64,000 bases of DNA from JAHEJN01 sp963787285. GTDB lineage: Bacteria; Actinomycetota; Acidimicrobiia; Acidimicrobiales; JAHEJN01. Position numbers and translations under genes: made by a program. Shown one piece after another: positions 32,781 to 41,016 of this stretch (position 1 is the stretch's first letter; every line of letters starts with the position of its first letter). Location of the stretch: positions 186,001-250,000 of the forward strand of contig CAWBCM010000020.1 of NCBI GenBank assembly GCA_963787285.1. Direction: 5' to 3'. The notes under the pieces are model-generated. The model saw only the letters and a program-made list of their open reading frames with translations. It was not told the origin of the DNA and did no database searches.

Positions 32781-33744
32781 CTCGGTGACCGACACCACCG
32801 ACCCGCTCGTTCGCGAGCAACTCCTGCGCGAGCAGTCGGCGAGAGCCGACCGACGGATGACAGCCGTCCGGATCACCCGCCAGGTGGTCGTGTTCGGGTT
32901 GTTCCTGGTGGCGATTGCCGCCACCTACACCGCGTACAAGGCTTTCGGCGCGTCCGTCGACCACAAGCAGCACACGTGGCGCATCATCGGCTCGTACCTG
33001 CCCCGGTCCGATGATCTCAACATGCCTCCCATCCCCGACATCGTCGGCGCGCTCACCGATCCCTTGCCGGGGGAATCGGGATCGATGGCGGGCACCCTGT
33101 TCGGCGAGGCGCTCTTCACGCTCCGAGAAACGGTCGCCGGCTTCGTGGTCGGCGTCGCCCTCGGGCTCGCGCTGGCGATCGTCCTGGCTCGCTCCTCGTT
33201 CCTGGAACGCGGCCTCACTCCCTACATCGTCGCCAGTCAGACCATCCCGCTCATCGCCATTGCACCGTTGGTCGTGATCTGGGGGCGCAAGAACATCGAC
33301 TTCTTCCCGTGGGAGTGGAAGGACTGGATGTCGGTGTCGATCATCGCCACCTACTTGACGTTCTTCCCGGTGGCCATCAACGGGCTACGCGGCCTGAAGT
33401 CCCCCAAACCGGAAGACCTCGAGCTGATGGAGTCGTACGCGGCCGGGTGGACACCCACCTTGTGGCGCCTGCGGTTCCCGGCCTCGTTGCCCTACCTGTT
33501 CGCCGCCTTCAAGTTGGCGGCCACCGCGAGCGTGATCGGGGCAATCGTCGGCGAGATCTCCGCCGGCGTCGGAGGCGGGCTCGGGCGCCGGATCCTCAGC
33601 GAGGCGCTTCGCTACAGCACCGGACCGGGCCGGCTCTACGCCTCGGTGGCCTTCGCCGCACTGCTCGGCATTGCGGTGTTCCTCGTGATCACAGCCATCG
33701 AACAAGTGGTTCTGCGTTCCCAGGGCCGCAAGGCAATCACATGA
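32770..33744 (+). CDS. ABC transporter permease 1 (NMT1/THI5-type system)
   Basis: This 324-residue permease has a cytoplasmic N-terminus of about 35 residues, a first helix at about 38-57 and then a BPD_transp_1 core with five more helices. The EAA loop reads LELMESYAAGWTPTLWRLRFPASLPYLF. It is related to SsuC/TauC/RibX permeases of nitrate-taurine-pyrimidine importers. ATG 32770 overlaps the oxidoreductase end by 11 bases. A second, different permease follows the ATPase, so the channel is probably a heterodimer. Confidence 0.88.
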   Translation: MPGDSVTDTTDPLVREQLLREQSARADRRMTAVRITRQVVVFGLFLVAIAATYTAYKAFGASVDHKQHTWRIIGSYLPRSDDLNMPPIPDIVGALTDPLPGESGSMAGTLFGEALFTLRETVAGFVVGVALGLALAIVLARSSFLERGLTPYIVASQTIPLIAIAPLVVIWGRKNIDFFPWEWKDWMSVSIIATYLTFFPVAINGLRGLKSPKPEDLELMESYAAGWTPTLWRLRFPASLPYLFAAFKLAATASVIGAIVGEISAGVGGGLGRRILSEALRYSTGPGRLYASVAFAALLGIAVFLVITAIEQVVLRSQGRKAIT

Positions 33745-34511
33745 GCGCAGTAGAGATTCGTACCGTCTCGAAGATCTTCAACCGGGGCCGAGCGAACGAG
33801 GTGCACGCACTCGAGGACATCGATCTCTCCATCGAGTCCGGCGAGTTCGTCACCCTTATCGGCCCGTCCGGTTGCGGCAAGTCCACGCTCCTCCGGCTCG
33901 TGGCGTCACTGCTCCCGACGAGCGAAGGCGCCATCACGGTGGCCGGCAAGTCGGCCGAGCAGGCCCGACTCGACCAGGACTACGGCATGGCATTCCAGCG
34001 GGCCGGGCTCTTCGAGTGGCGCACAGTGGCAAAGAACATCGAGCTTCCGCTCGAGCTGATGGGCTGGAACAGAGCCGACCGCCGACGTCGGGCCGCGGAG
34101 ATGCTCGAACTGGTCAAGCTGCCCGAGTTCGGCGATCACCACCCGGCCGAGCTGTCCGGGGGTATGCAACAACGAATCGCCATTGCCCGGTCGCTGGCAT
34201 TCAGTCCGTCGTTGCTGTTGATGGACGAGCCCTTCGGTGCCCTCGACGAGATGACCAGAGAGCACATGCAGACCGAGTTGTTGCGGATCTGGGAGGAGAC
34301 GGCCACGACCGTCGTCTTCGTCACTCACTCGATTCCCGAAGCGGTGATCCTCTCGAATCGGGTGGTCGTGATGTCGCCTCGTCCGGGCAAGATCGCCCAG
34401 ATCATCCCGATCGACCTCGGAGAACGCAGCGACGACACACGCGAGGACCCAGCGTTCTTCGCGGGCGTCACGATCGTTCGCGAGGCGCTACGGGCCGTGG
34501 AGGGCCAATGA
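33741..34511 (+). CDS. ABC transporter ATP-binding protein (NMT1/THI5-type system)
   Basis: This 256-residue ATPase is of the SsuB/TauB/NrtD type. Walker A is GPSGCGKST at about residues 39-47, the signature LSGGMQQRIAIARSLA, Walker B LLLMDEPFGALD, and the switch VTHSIPEAVILSNRV. ATG 33741 overlaps the upstream permease stop, and its own stop overlaps the next permease start (ATGA). It powers the importer encoded around it. Confidence 0.92.
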   Translation: MSAVEIRTVSKIFNRGRANEVHALEDIDLSIESGEFVTLIGPSGCGKSTLLRLVASLLPTSEGAITVAGKSAEQARLDQDYGMAFQRAGLFEWRTVAKNIELPLELMGWNRADRRRRAAEMLELVKLPEFGDHHPAELSGGMQQRIAIARSLAFSPSLLLMDEPFGALDEMTREHMQTELLRIWEETATTVVFVTHSIPEAVILSNRVVVMSPRPGKIAQIIPIDLGERSDDTREDPAFFAGVTIVREALRAVEGQ

Positions 34512-35296
34512 GTCACGTACTTCGGACCTGGTCTGCGCCGCTCATCTGCGGGTTGGTGATGTTCGGCTTCTGGGAGGGTTCGCTCGCGCTGTTCGATCCC
34601 GACGGATTCGTCCTGCCGCCGCCGTCGGAGATCATCGGGGCCTTCTTCGACGACTTCGACAGGATCTTCACCGGCGCCCGGGTCACCGGCTTCATCATCG
34701 TCACCGGTCTGGTCGCGGGGGCGCTCGTGGCGGTGGTTGCCGCGCTACTGGTCACCCGGTTCCGCCTGGCGGCGGAGATCATCACGCCGCTGGCCGTCGC
34801 CATCAGTGCCATTCCCATCATCGCGCTCGCACCGATCTTTCAGAACTGGTTCGGGCTGGTCTCGTCGCGTCCAAACCAGCTCATCGTGGCGCTGTTGGTG
34901 TTCTTCCCGATCTTCATCAACACCACCAAGGGGCTCACCCAGGTCGAGCAGAGCCAGATCGAGCTCATGGAGTCCTACGCCGCGTCGAAGTCGACGATCA
35001 TGCGGGAGGTGCGCATCCCCAATTCGCTGCCGTTCCTGTTCACATCACTCAAGCTGGCCTCGTCGCTCGCCGTCATTGCGGCGATCGTTGCCGAGTACTT
35101 CGGGGGCCGCCAAGATGCGCTGGGGAATCTCATCACCGGCAACGCCGGCTTGGCCCGCTACGCCGAGGCGTGGGCGGCGGTGCTCGCGGGCACCGTCATC
35201 GGCACGATCATGTATGTCCTGGTCGTCGTGGCCGAACGGCGTACGATTCCCTGGCATTCGTCAATTCGAGGAACAGAAACCACCTCAGGAGGGTGA
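34508..35296 (+). CDS. ABC transporter permease 2 (NMT1/THI5-type system)
   Basis: This 262-residue permease has six helices and the EAA loop IELMESYAASKSTIMREVRIPNS at about residues 155-177. It shares the fold of permease 1 but not its N-terminal tail and is clearly divergent. It starts at ATG 34508, overlapping the ATPase stop. The pair of permeases with one ATPase and one binding protein resembles riboflavin- or pyrimidine-type importers. Confidence 0.9.
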   Translation: MSHVLRTWSAPLICGLVMFGFWEGSLALFDPDGFVLPPPSEIIGAFFDDFDRIFTGARVTGFIIVTGLVAGALVAVVAALLVTRFRLAAEIITPLAVAISAIPIIALAPIFQNWFGLVSSRPNQLIVALLVFFPIFINTTKGLTQVEQSQIELMESYAASKSTIMREVRIPNSLPFLFTSLKLASSLAVIAAIVAEYFGGRQDALGNLITGNAGLARYAEAWAAVLAGTVIGTIMYVLVVVAERRTIPWHSSIRGTETTSGG

Positions 35297-35298
35297 TC

Positions 35299-36495
35299 AT
35301 GAGATCAACGAACCGACTATGGCGAGTACTCGCCATGCTCTTGGCCATCGCCATGTTGGCCGCGGCGTGCGGCAGCGATGACGACGGAGGGGGAGAAACG
35401 GCAGCCGACGAAACGGCTGAGGAGCCTGCGGCCGAGCCGGCCGAAGAACCGGCCGACGACGCCGGCGGGGGAGGGGAGATGACGTCGGTCTCTCTCCAGC
35501 TTCAGTGGGTTCCGCAGTCGCAGTTCGCCGGCTATTTCGCCGCACGCGATCTGGGCTTCTACGAAGACGTGGGCCTCGATGTCACCATTCTCGATGGGGG
35601 CGTCGACATCGTGCCGGCAACGGTTCTCGATTCCGGCGGCGCTGACTTCGCCATCTCGTGGGTTCCTCGTGGCCTCGTCCCCCGCGAAGAAGGCCTGAAC
35701 ATCACCAACATCGCTCAGGTGTTCCAGCGCAGTGGCACCCTCCAGGTGTCGTTCGCGGACTCCGGTATCACAACCGTCGATGATCTCGCAGGGACCAACG
35801 TCGGCAACTGGGGCTTCGGCAACGAGTTCGAGCTCTTCGCCGGTCTGCGGGCCAACGGTCTCGATCCTGACAGCGACGTGACCCTGGTCCAGCAGGCCTT
35901 CGACATGACGGCGCTGATCAACGGCGACATCGACGCGGCCCAGGCGATGACCTACAACGAGTACGCGCTGGTTCTCGAAACGGTCAATCCCGAAACGGGA
36001 GAGCTGTACCAGCCAGAGGACCTCAACATCATCGACTGGAACGACGTGGGCACCGCGATGCTCCAGGACGCCATCTGGGCCGACGCCGACCGCCTCGACG
36101 ACGACGCCGCGTACCGAGACGTCGCAGTTCGCTTCGTCGAGGCCTCGCTGCGAGGCTGGGCACATTGCCGCGACAACTTCCAGGAATGCGTCGACGTCGT
36201 CGTCGCCGCCAACCCGCCCTTCGGCGGTCCTGGTCACCAGGCGTGGATGATGAACGAGATCAATGCGCTCATCTGGCCGTCACCGGGTGGTGTGGGCGTG
36301 ATGGATCCGGCTCTGTGGCAACAGACCGTCGACATCGCGACGGCCGAGGGAATCCTGGCCAGTCCGCCCGATGACGGAGCGTTCCGCACCGACATCGCCG
36401 AGGAGGCAGTCGCCAATCTCGAGGCGGCCGGAATCGACGTGTTCGGGAACGACTTCGCCCGCATCGACGTCGAGGTGACCGAGGGCGGAAACTGA
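35299..36495 (+). CDS. NMT1/THI5-like ABC substrate-binding lipoprotein (probable pyrimidine uptake)
   Basis: This 398-residue lipoprotein has a signal ending LAAACGSDDD with Cys24, then a low-complexity acidic linker to about residue 62. The binding domain begins VSLQLQWVPQSQFAGYFAARDLGFYEDVGL, the NMT1/THI5 signature used for pyrimidine-like ligands, riboflavin and related compounds. A strong CAGGAGGG site precedes ATG 35299. As the last gene of the pyrimidine operon it probably binds uracil, thymine, a dihydropyrimidine or a hydantoin. The exact ligand is not visible. Confidence 0.88.
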   Translation: MRSTNRLWRVLAMLLAIAMLAAACGSDDDGGGETAADETAEEPAAEPAEEPADDAGGGGEMTSVSLQLQWVPQSQFAGYFAARDLGFYEDVGLDVTILDGGVDIVPATVLDSGGADFAISWVPRGLVPREEGLNITNIAQVFQRSGTLQVSFADSGITTVDDLAGTNVGNWGFGNEFELFAGLRANGLDPDSDVTLVQQAFDMTALINGDIDAAQAMTYNEYALVLETVNPETGELYQPEDLNIIDWNDVGTAMLQDAIWADADRLDDDAAYRDVAVRFVEASLRGWAHCRDNFQECVDVVVAANPPFGGPGHQAWMMNEINALIWPSPGGVGVMDPALWQQTVDIATAEGILASPPDDGAFRTDIAEEAVANLEAAGIDVFGNDFARIDVEVTEGGN

Positions 36496-36631
36496 CCCAC
36501 CGGCAAGATCGACCGCACACGGGGAGTGGCGTCGCTTCGGCGGCGTCACTCTCGCGTGGGGGTTGAACGGGCCACTGTTCCCGCCAGAGCGCCGGAAATA
36601 CACGTTATGTAAAGTAAACGCAGGATCAACA

Positions 36632-36690
36632 GGGTGACGTCACTTGCGTGAAGTGAACGGCGGTCGAGCGGGGTGACGTCACGTGAAGCC
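36632..36690. repeat. Direct repeat containing GTGACGTCAC palindromes
   Basis: GGGTGACGTCAC occurs at 36632-36643 and again at 36671-36682. Each copy is followed by GTGAAG, after four extra bases in the first copy. The core GTGACGTCAC is a 10-bp palindrome, and the copies are 39 bases apart, near four helical turns. The region lies between the end of the importer operon and the end of a convergent small gene. It could be part of a termination zone or a protein-binding site; the rest of 36496-36678 shows no gene. Confidence 0.45.
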
Positions 36691-36912
36691 GGGATCGGGT
36701 TCGTCGCCGTCGGCCATCGAGCGGAGTCGATGGAGGTGAACCGCCGTCGTGACGACGTTCGTTGCCACGATGGGCCATGCGGTGAGCGCGATGCCATAGG
36801 TGATGAAGGTCACCGAACCGATGAGGCCGAACGCCCGAAGCCAGGCAATCGACCGCATCGTCGACGCCGAGATGACCAGCGCTGATGCCGTGAAGCCGAG
36901 AAGTTGCGTCAT
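36679..36912 (-). CDS. Small two-helix membrane protein (YgjV-like)
   Basis: This 77-residue protein has two predicted membrane helices, LLGFTASALVISASTMRSI and LRAFGLIGSVTFITYGIALT, then the segment AWPIVATNVVTTAVHLHRLR. The order and residues recall YgjV-type inner-membrane proteins and half-length relatives in actinobacteria. ATG 36912 was chosen because the upstream extension to 37005 is polar and unlike the family. Its role is unknown. Confidence 0.6.
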   Translation of the reverse strand: MTQLLGFTASALVISASTMRSIAWLRAFGLIGSVTFITYGIALTAWPIVATNVVTTAVHLHRLRSMADGDEPDPGFT

Positions 36913-37041
36913 TGTCCGTCCACTGCGCCGCCGAAGTTCCCAGCGTTGTACTGGTGCGAACATGAGTGCGGTGGTCGACTCGTGATACGTCGTCGCACTC
37001 ACCAAATGTTGAGAGCTGTGATCGGTGGGCGAACACCTTCC

Positions 37042-37344
37042 TCAAGATTTGGTGAGGGCGTCGCGGAGGCTGGCGACGAGGAATCGCAGCGCCGGTTCGT
37101 CGCCGTCGCTGCGCTCGAAGTCGTCGACGGCCGAACTCACGAGGAATCGCAGGTCGGTCAGTCGCTCGAATTCCTCCTTGGCCACCACCATGGTGTCGTC
37201 GTCGAGGCCCACCCGACGGGCGGCGGCTCTCGATTCGTAGGCGCGCTGGCGACAGGAGCGACGGCAGTAGCTCCGGGGCCGGCCACCCGCGCTCGGGTGC
37301 ACCAGCACTCCCCCACACCACCCACACCTCGACCGTTTCGTCAC
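37042..37344 (-). CDS. Small Cys-rich putative zinc-finger protein
   Basis: This 100-residue protein opens with a treble-clef-like zinc site, CGWCGG at residues 7-12 and then YCRRSCRQRAYE at about 26-37, rich in Arg. The C-terminal half is a helix (RLTDLRFLVSSAVDDFERSD). Similar short CGxCG...CRQRAY proteins are common in actinobacteria and may bind nucleic acid, but none is characterised that I know of. The GTG start at 37344 falls in the middle of a perfect 20-bp palindrome, suggesting tight control of its start. Confidence 0.65.
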   Translation of the reverse strand: MTKRSRCGWCGGVLVHPSAGGRPRSYCRRSCRQRAYESRAAARRVGLDDDTMVVAKEEFERLTDLRFLVSSAVDDFERSDGDEPALRFLVASLRDALTKS

Positions 37345-37354
37345 GTGACGAAAC
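37335..37354. promoter_or_regulatory. 20-bp perfect palindrome over a start codon (putative operator)
   Basis: GTTTCGTCACGTGACGAAAC is a perfect inverted repeat centred on CACGTG. It covers the GTG start codon of the minus-strand zinc-finger gene and lies about 110 bases before the cytochrome b gene on the plus strand. Its 10-base core CGTCACGTGA recurs at 36677-36686. A dimeric regulator binding here could block the start of a leaderless transcript. Self-control by the zinc-finger protein is possible but not shown. Confidence 0.55.
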
Positions 37355-37461
37355 TAGTTCACGCCACCTGGGATCGGGTGGAATCCCCGCCGCCGTGCAT
37401 CGGATGGGGAACCATGTCGGGGACATCGACGTTGTGAGCCCAGCCGGTGAGAGGAACCACG

Positions 37462-38211
37462 ATGAGCGAGGCCGAAGTGCCGACCACCGAGACCGTTGCG
37501 GTGCTCAAACACCGCCGGGCCTCGCGGTGGATGCACTGGATCAACTTCCCGCTGTTGGCGATCATGATCTGGAGTGGGCTCCGCATCTACTGGGCCGATC
37601 TTCGCGATCCGTACGGTTTCGGCGTCGGCCTGGTGGGTTGGCACTGGTTCGACTTCTTCCCCGACGTGGTCAACGAGAAGCTCGGTTTGGAGCGACGACT
37701 GGCGAGGGGCATGGCCTTCCACTTCACCTTCGGGTGGCTCTTCGCCATCAACGGCCTGGCGTACGTGCTCTACACGTGGCGCAGCGGTGAGTGGCGTCAG
37801 CTCCTCCCCGACCGCTACTCGGCGCGCGACTCGATACGCGTGCTCAAGCACGATCTGTACATCGGCAAGACGTCGCTTCCCCCGCAGGCCCGCTACAACG
37901 CCGCCCAGCGGCTCTCGTACTCGTTCATCATCGTGCTGGGCGCCGTGGCGGTGTTCACCGGCCTCGCCATCTACAAACCCACCCAGCTCAATCTCCTCAC
38001 CTCGCTGTTCGGCGGGTACGAGACCGCACGGACCATCCACTTCTCGGTCACCATCGCGTTCCTGGCGTTCTTCGTCGTGCACCTGCTCCAGGTGGCCCGC
38101 GCCGGATGGGGCAACTTCACGAGCATGATCACCGGCTACGAGCTGGTCGAGCGTTCTGTCGTCGCCGCCCAGCCCGACGAGGCCGCAGAGGAGGTTGCCG
38201 CCGATGCCTGA
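37462..38211 (+). CDS. Cytochrome b/b6-type membrane subunit (heme partner of molybdoenzyme)
   Basis: This 249-residue protein has four to five membrane helices with paired histidines for b-type heme: RASRWMHWINFPLLAIMIWSG, ARGMAFHFTFGWLFAINGLA, and TIHFSVTIAFLAFFVVHLLQ. It belongs to the formate dehydrogenase gamma/cytochrome b561 group. ATG 37462 follows an AGAGGA site. It overlaps the following molybdoenzyme gene by eight bases. The pair mirrors MsrP-MsrQ and similar units in which the heme protein links a periplasmic molybdoenzyme to the quinone pool. Confidence 0.86.
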   Translation: MSEAEVPTTETVAVLKHRRASRWMHWINFPLLAIMIWSGLRIYWADLRDPYGFGVGLVGWHWFDFFPDVVNEKLGLERRLARGMAFHFTFGWLFAINGLAYVLYTWRSGEWRQLLPDRYSARDSIRVLKHDLYIGKTSLPPQARYNAAQRLSYSFIIVLGAVAVFTGLAIYKPTQLNLLTSLFGGYETARTIHFSVTIAFLAFFVVHLLQVARAGWGNFTSMITGYELVERSVVAAQPDEAAEEVAADA

Positions 38212-39013
38212 TTCAGAGCGTTCCGGATCCGAGGCGGAGCAAGCCGCCCGATACGCGGCTCTCGAGGCGGCGGCCCCGGTGATCAGTCGCAGTGCCTACA
38301 CCCGCCAGAGTCGTCGGGCGCTCCTCACCGGCGGACTGGCGTCGCTCGGTGCCTTGGTCGGCTGGCGGGCACTGCTCGGCCGGCCCGAGGCCGACAACAT
38401 CCCCGATCTGCTCCGCGAGGGTCACGAATTCAACGAGGCGGTGTGGCGGAAGCTCTCCCGCGAGCAGGCCTCGGCCCCCACCTTCGATCGCTCGGCCTCG
38501 TCGATCCTTCGTGTGAACGGCACCCGAGGCATGGACGACGACATCGATCTGGTGAACTGGGAGATGACGGTCGAGGACCGCAGCGGCCAGGTGATCGGCA
38601 CGCATGTTCTCGCCGACATCCAGGCCCTCCCGAAGTACGAGATCACCATCGAACACAAATGCGTCGAAGGATGGAGCCACATCGTCACCTGGGGCGGTGC
38701 TCGCTTCGGTGACTTCGCCGCCCTGTACGAGGATCAGCTCGGTGGGCTCCCCGACTATGTGAGCCTGGTCACTCCGAGCGGCGGGTACTACGTCGGCGTC
38801 GACCGCGCTTCGATGCTCAACTCCCAGGCCATGCTCACCTACGAGCTCGAAGGCGAGCCCCTCTCCATCGATCACGGCGCGCCGTTGCGCCTCACCACCC
38901 CGAACAAGTACGGCATCAAGCAGCTGAAGCAGATCGGCACCATCCGTTTCACCGACGAACGACCCGACGACTACTGGGCCGAGCGCGGCTACGACTGGTA
39001 CGCGCAGCTATGA
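38204..39013 (+). CDS. Tat-exported sulfite-oxidase-family molybdopterin oxidoreductase
   Basis: This 269-residue protein has a twin-arginine signal (QSRRALLTGGLASLGALVGW, about residues 33-52) and a sulfite-oxidase-type Mo-cofactor domain. The likely Mo-ligand cysteine is in TIEHKCVEGWSHIVTWGGAR, and LTTPNKYGIKQLKQI matches the C-terminal block of the fold. The dimerisation domain of classical sulfite oxidase is absent, as in YedY/MsrP. It is coupled to the cytochrome b gene upstream. The substrate is not certain; a sulfoxide or another small oxidised molecule would fit. Confidence 0.87.
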   Translation: MPDSERSGSEAEQAARYAALEAAAPVISRSAYTRQSRRALLTGGLASLGALVGWRALLGRPEADNIPDLLREGHEFNEAVWRKLSREQASAPTFDRSASSILRVNGTRGMDDDIDLVNWEMTVEDRSGQVIGTHVLADIQALPKYEITIEHKCVEGWSHIVTWGGARFGDFAALYEDQLGGLPDYVSLVTPSGGYYVGVDRASMLNSQAMLTYELEGEPLSIDHGAPLRLTTPNKYGIKQLKQIGTIRFTDERPDDYWAERGYDWYAQL

Positions 39014-39047
39014 GGCCGAGAAAGAGGCGGCCCCGGCGGGGTGATCC

Positions 39048-40163
39048 TCAGCGGACGGCCAGGTAGACGTCGCTCTCGCGCATGGTGCGGCTGAAGACCA
39101 TCTGCCACAACTGGGTGTTGCGGACGCGGAAGCCGGCCATCGATGCCTTCAGGTAGTAGCGCCACATACGTCGGAAGCGCTCGTCGTAGTCGGGCAGGTC
39201 GGGCCAGGCCGACTCGATGTTCGCGTACCAGTGCTGAAGCGTGGTGTCGTAGTCGGGCCCGAAGCTGTGGAGGTCTTCGATGGTGAACATCGGCTCGGCG
39301 GCCCGCGCCATCTGCGCCACCGACGGCAGCATCCCCCCGGGGAAGACGTAGCGGTCGAACCAGGCATCGAAGTGCTTCTTCGACGAGTTCGACCCGATGG
39401 TGTGGTGCAGCATCAGGCCGTCGTCGGCCAGCAATCGGTCACATGTCCGGAAGAAGGTGCGGTAGTTCTTGGCACCGACGTGTTCGAACATGCCGACCGA
39501 CACGATGCGATCGAAGGTACCGGTGAGGTCCCGATAGTCGGCCTGGCGGATGGCGACGTCGAGGCCGGCCGTGCGCTCACGGGCGAGTCGCACCTGCTCG
39601 ATGGCCGGCGAGATGCCGGTGACATGCACCTGGTACCGCTCGGCCGCAAAGGCGGAGAACCCGCCCCAGCCGCAACCGATGTCGAGAAGGGTCATGCCGG
39701 GTTCGAGCCGCAGCTTCTTGCAGATGAGGTCGAGCTTCGCCTCCTGGGCGGTGTCGAGATCGACGGCATCGCGCCAGTATCCGCACGAGTAGATCATGCG
39801 CTTGTCGAGCATTCGCTCGTACAGGTCGTTGCCGATGTCGTAGTGCGCCGAGGCGTTCGCCGCCGCCTGCTTCTTGCCCTGGCGGTTGGTGAGAATCGAC
39901 GACGCGACGATCTTCAGCAGCTCGGGACCCATCTTGATCTCGGACTTCACGTCGGCGAGGAGGAGTCGGACCAGGAACTGGTCGAGCTCGGGGCTGTCCC
40001 ACCAGCCGTCCATGTAGGCCTCACCGAGGCCCAGTTCACGATCCCGGATCACCCGATCCCACAATCGCTCGTCGTGGACGTGCACGTCCCATGGTCGATC
40101 ACCGCCGAGCGTTACCCCGGCGCGATCGAGCAACCGTTCTGCGAGCGCCCGCGAATCTCCCAT
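39048..40163 (-). CDS. cfa: Cyclopropane-fatty-acyl-phospholipid synthase
   Basis: This 371-residue SAM enzyme adds a methylene group across double bonds of membrane lipids. The SAM site is LLDIGCGWGGFSAFAAERYQ at about residues 165-184. Other family marks are ASAHYDIGNDLYERMLDKRMIYSCGYW, SVGMFEHVGAKNYRTFF and FFDRYVFPGGMLPS-type text. ATG 40163 (MGDSRALAERLL) was chosen; an open frame continues upstream but would run past the divergent chorismate mutase start. It is convergent with the molybdoenzyme gene. Confidence 0.93.
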   Translation of the reverse strand: MGDSRALAERLLDRAGVTLGGDRPWDVHVHDERLWDRVIRDRELGLGEAYMDGWWDSPELDQFLVRLLLADVKSEIKMGPELLKIVASSILTNRQGKKQAAANASAHYDIGNDLYERMLDKRMIYSCGYWRDAVDLDTAQEAKLDLICKKLRLEPGMTLLDIGCGWGGFSAFAAERYQVHVTGISPAIEQVRLARERTAGLDVAIRQADYRDLTGTFDRIVSVGMFEHVGAKNYRTFFRTCDRLLADDGLMLHHTIGSNSSKKHFDAWFDRYVFPGGMLPSVAQMARAAEPMFTIEDLHSFGPDYDTTLQHWYANIESAWPDLPDYDERFRRMWRYYLKASMAGFRVRNTQLWQMVFSRTMRESDVYLAVR

Positions 40164-40227
40164 CGCCCAAGTATTGCGCCCTGCCCCGGGCTGTGCGAGT
40201 CGATGAGGGCCGACTACCGTCGCGGCC

Positions 40228-40515
40228 ATGAACGACGAAGTCCTGGCCGAGCTCCGGCGCAGCATCGACAACATCGATGCGGCGCTCATCTACCTGCTCG
40301 CAGAGCGCTTCGCCACCACCAAGAAGGTCGGCCGCCACAAGGCCCTCGTCGGGCTTCCCCCCGCCGACCCCGAACGGGAAGCCGAACAGATCGCCCGCTT
40401 CCGGTCCCTTGCCCAGGCGGCCGGCCTCGACACCGAGTTCTCCGAGAAGTTCCTTCGTTTCGTGGTCGACGAGGTCATCCACCATCACGTCAAGATCGCC
40501 GCCGACGAGCGCTGA
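40228..40515 (+). CDS. Chorismate mutase (AroQ type)
   Basis: This 95-residue helical protein converts chorismate to prephenate for Phe and Tyr synthesis. It has the AroQ layout: LRRSIDNIDAALIYLLAERF with the early Arg, KVGRHKA with the active-site Lys, and EKFLRFVVDEVIHHHVKI at the end. No signal peptide is present, so it is cytosolic. It is divergent from cfa across 64 bases. aroC, which makes chorismate, lies 12 kb away in this window but in a separate unit. Confidence 0.88.
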   Translation: MNDEVLAELRRSIDNIDAALIYLLAERFATTKKVGRHKALVGLPPADPEREAEQIARFRSLAQAAGLDTEFSEKFLRFVVDEVIHHHVKIAADER

Positions 40516-40533
40516 GCTGCTAGAACATCGGCC

Positions 40534-40956
40534 ATGCGCGCAGTCGTCTACTTCGAAACCCTGAAGGGCCACACACGGACCGCGGCCGAGCACATCGCTT
40601 CGGCGTTGTACGCCGCCGACGTCGAAGTGACGGTTCGGTCGATCGAACGTGTCGACCTCGACGAACTCGCTCAGGCCGACCTGGTGGTGATCGGCACCTG
40701 GGTGCACGGGCTGCGCTGGTTCGGCGTCGGTCCGGCCGGTCTGGGCAAGATCGGCCGGTTTCCGATCATGACCGGAAAGCCGGCGGCCGTGTTCTGCACC
40801 TACCGCTGGGATCCGAAGCGTTCCCTCGAGACGTTGGCTTCAGCGGTGACCGACCGTGGTGGTCGCGTGCTCGACGGAGCTTCGTTCCAGGAGCACGATC
40901 TCTCCGCCGGAGTCCGTGACTTCGTGGCCGACCTGCTCGTGTCGGTCGCGGCCTGA
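40534..40956 (+). CDS. Flavodoxin-domain protein
   Basis: This 140-residue protein has the flavodoxin fold. The phosphate-binding start is VVYFETLKGHTRTAAEHIA at residues 4-22, the strand ADLVVIGTWVHGLRWFGVGP holds the second loop, and GKPAAVFCTYRW the next strand. It probably binds FMN and transfers electrons or senses redox. It follows the chorismate mutase gene by 18 bases. Its partner is unknown. Confidence 0.85.
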   Translation: MRAVVYFETLKGHTRTAAEHIASALYAADVEVTVRSIERVDLDELAQADLVVIGTWVHGLRWFGVGPAGLGKIGRFPIMTGKPAAVFCTYRWDPKRSLETLASAVTDRGGRVLDGASFQEHDLSAGVRDFVADLLVSVAA

Positions 40957-41016
40957 CCCACCGGGCGCTGCCGGCCGAGGTGGACTCGGCGGCGACAGAT
41001 GCCATGCTTGTGATCT

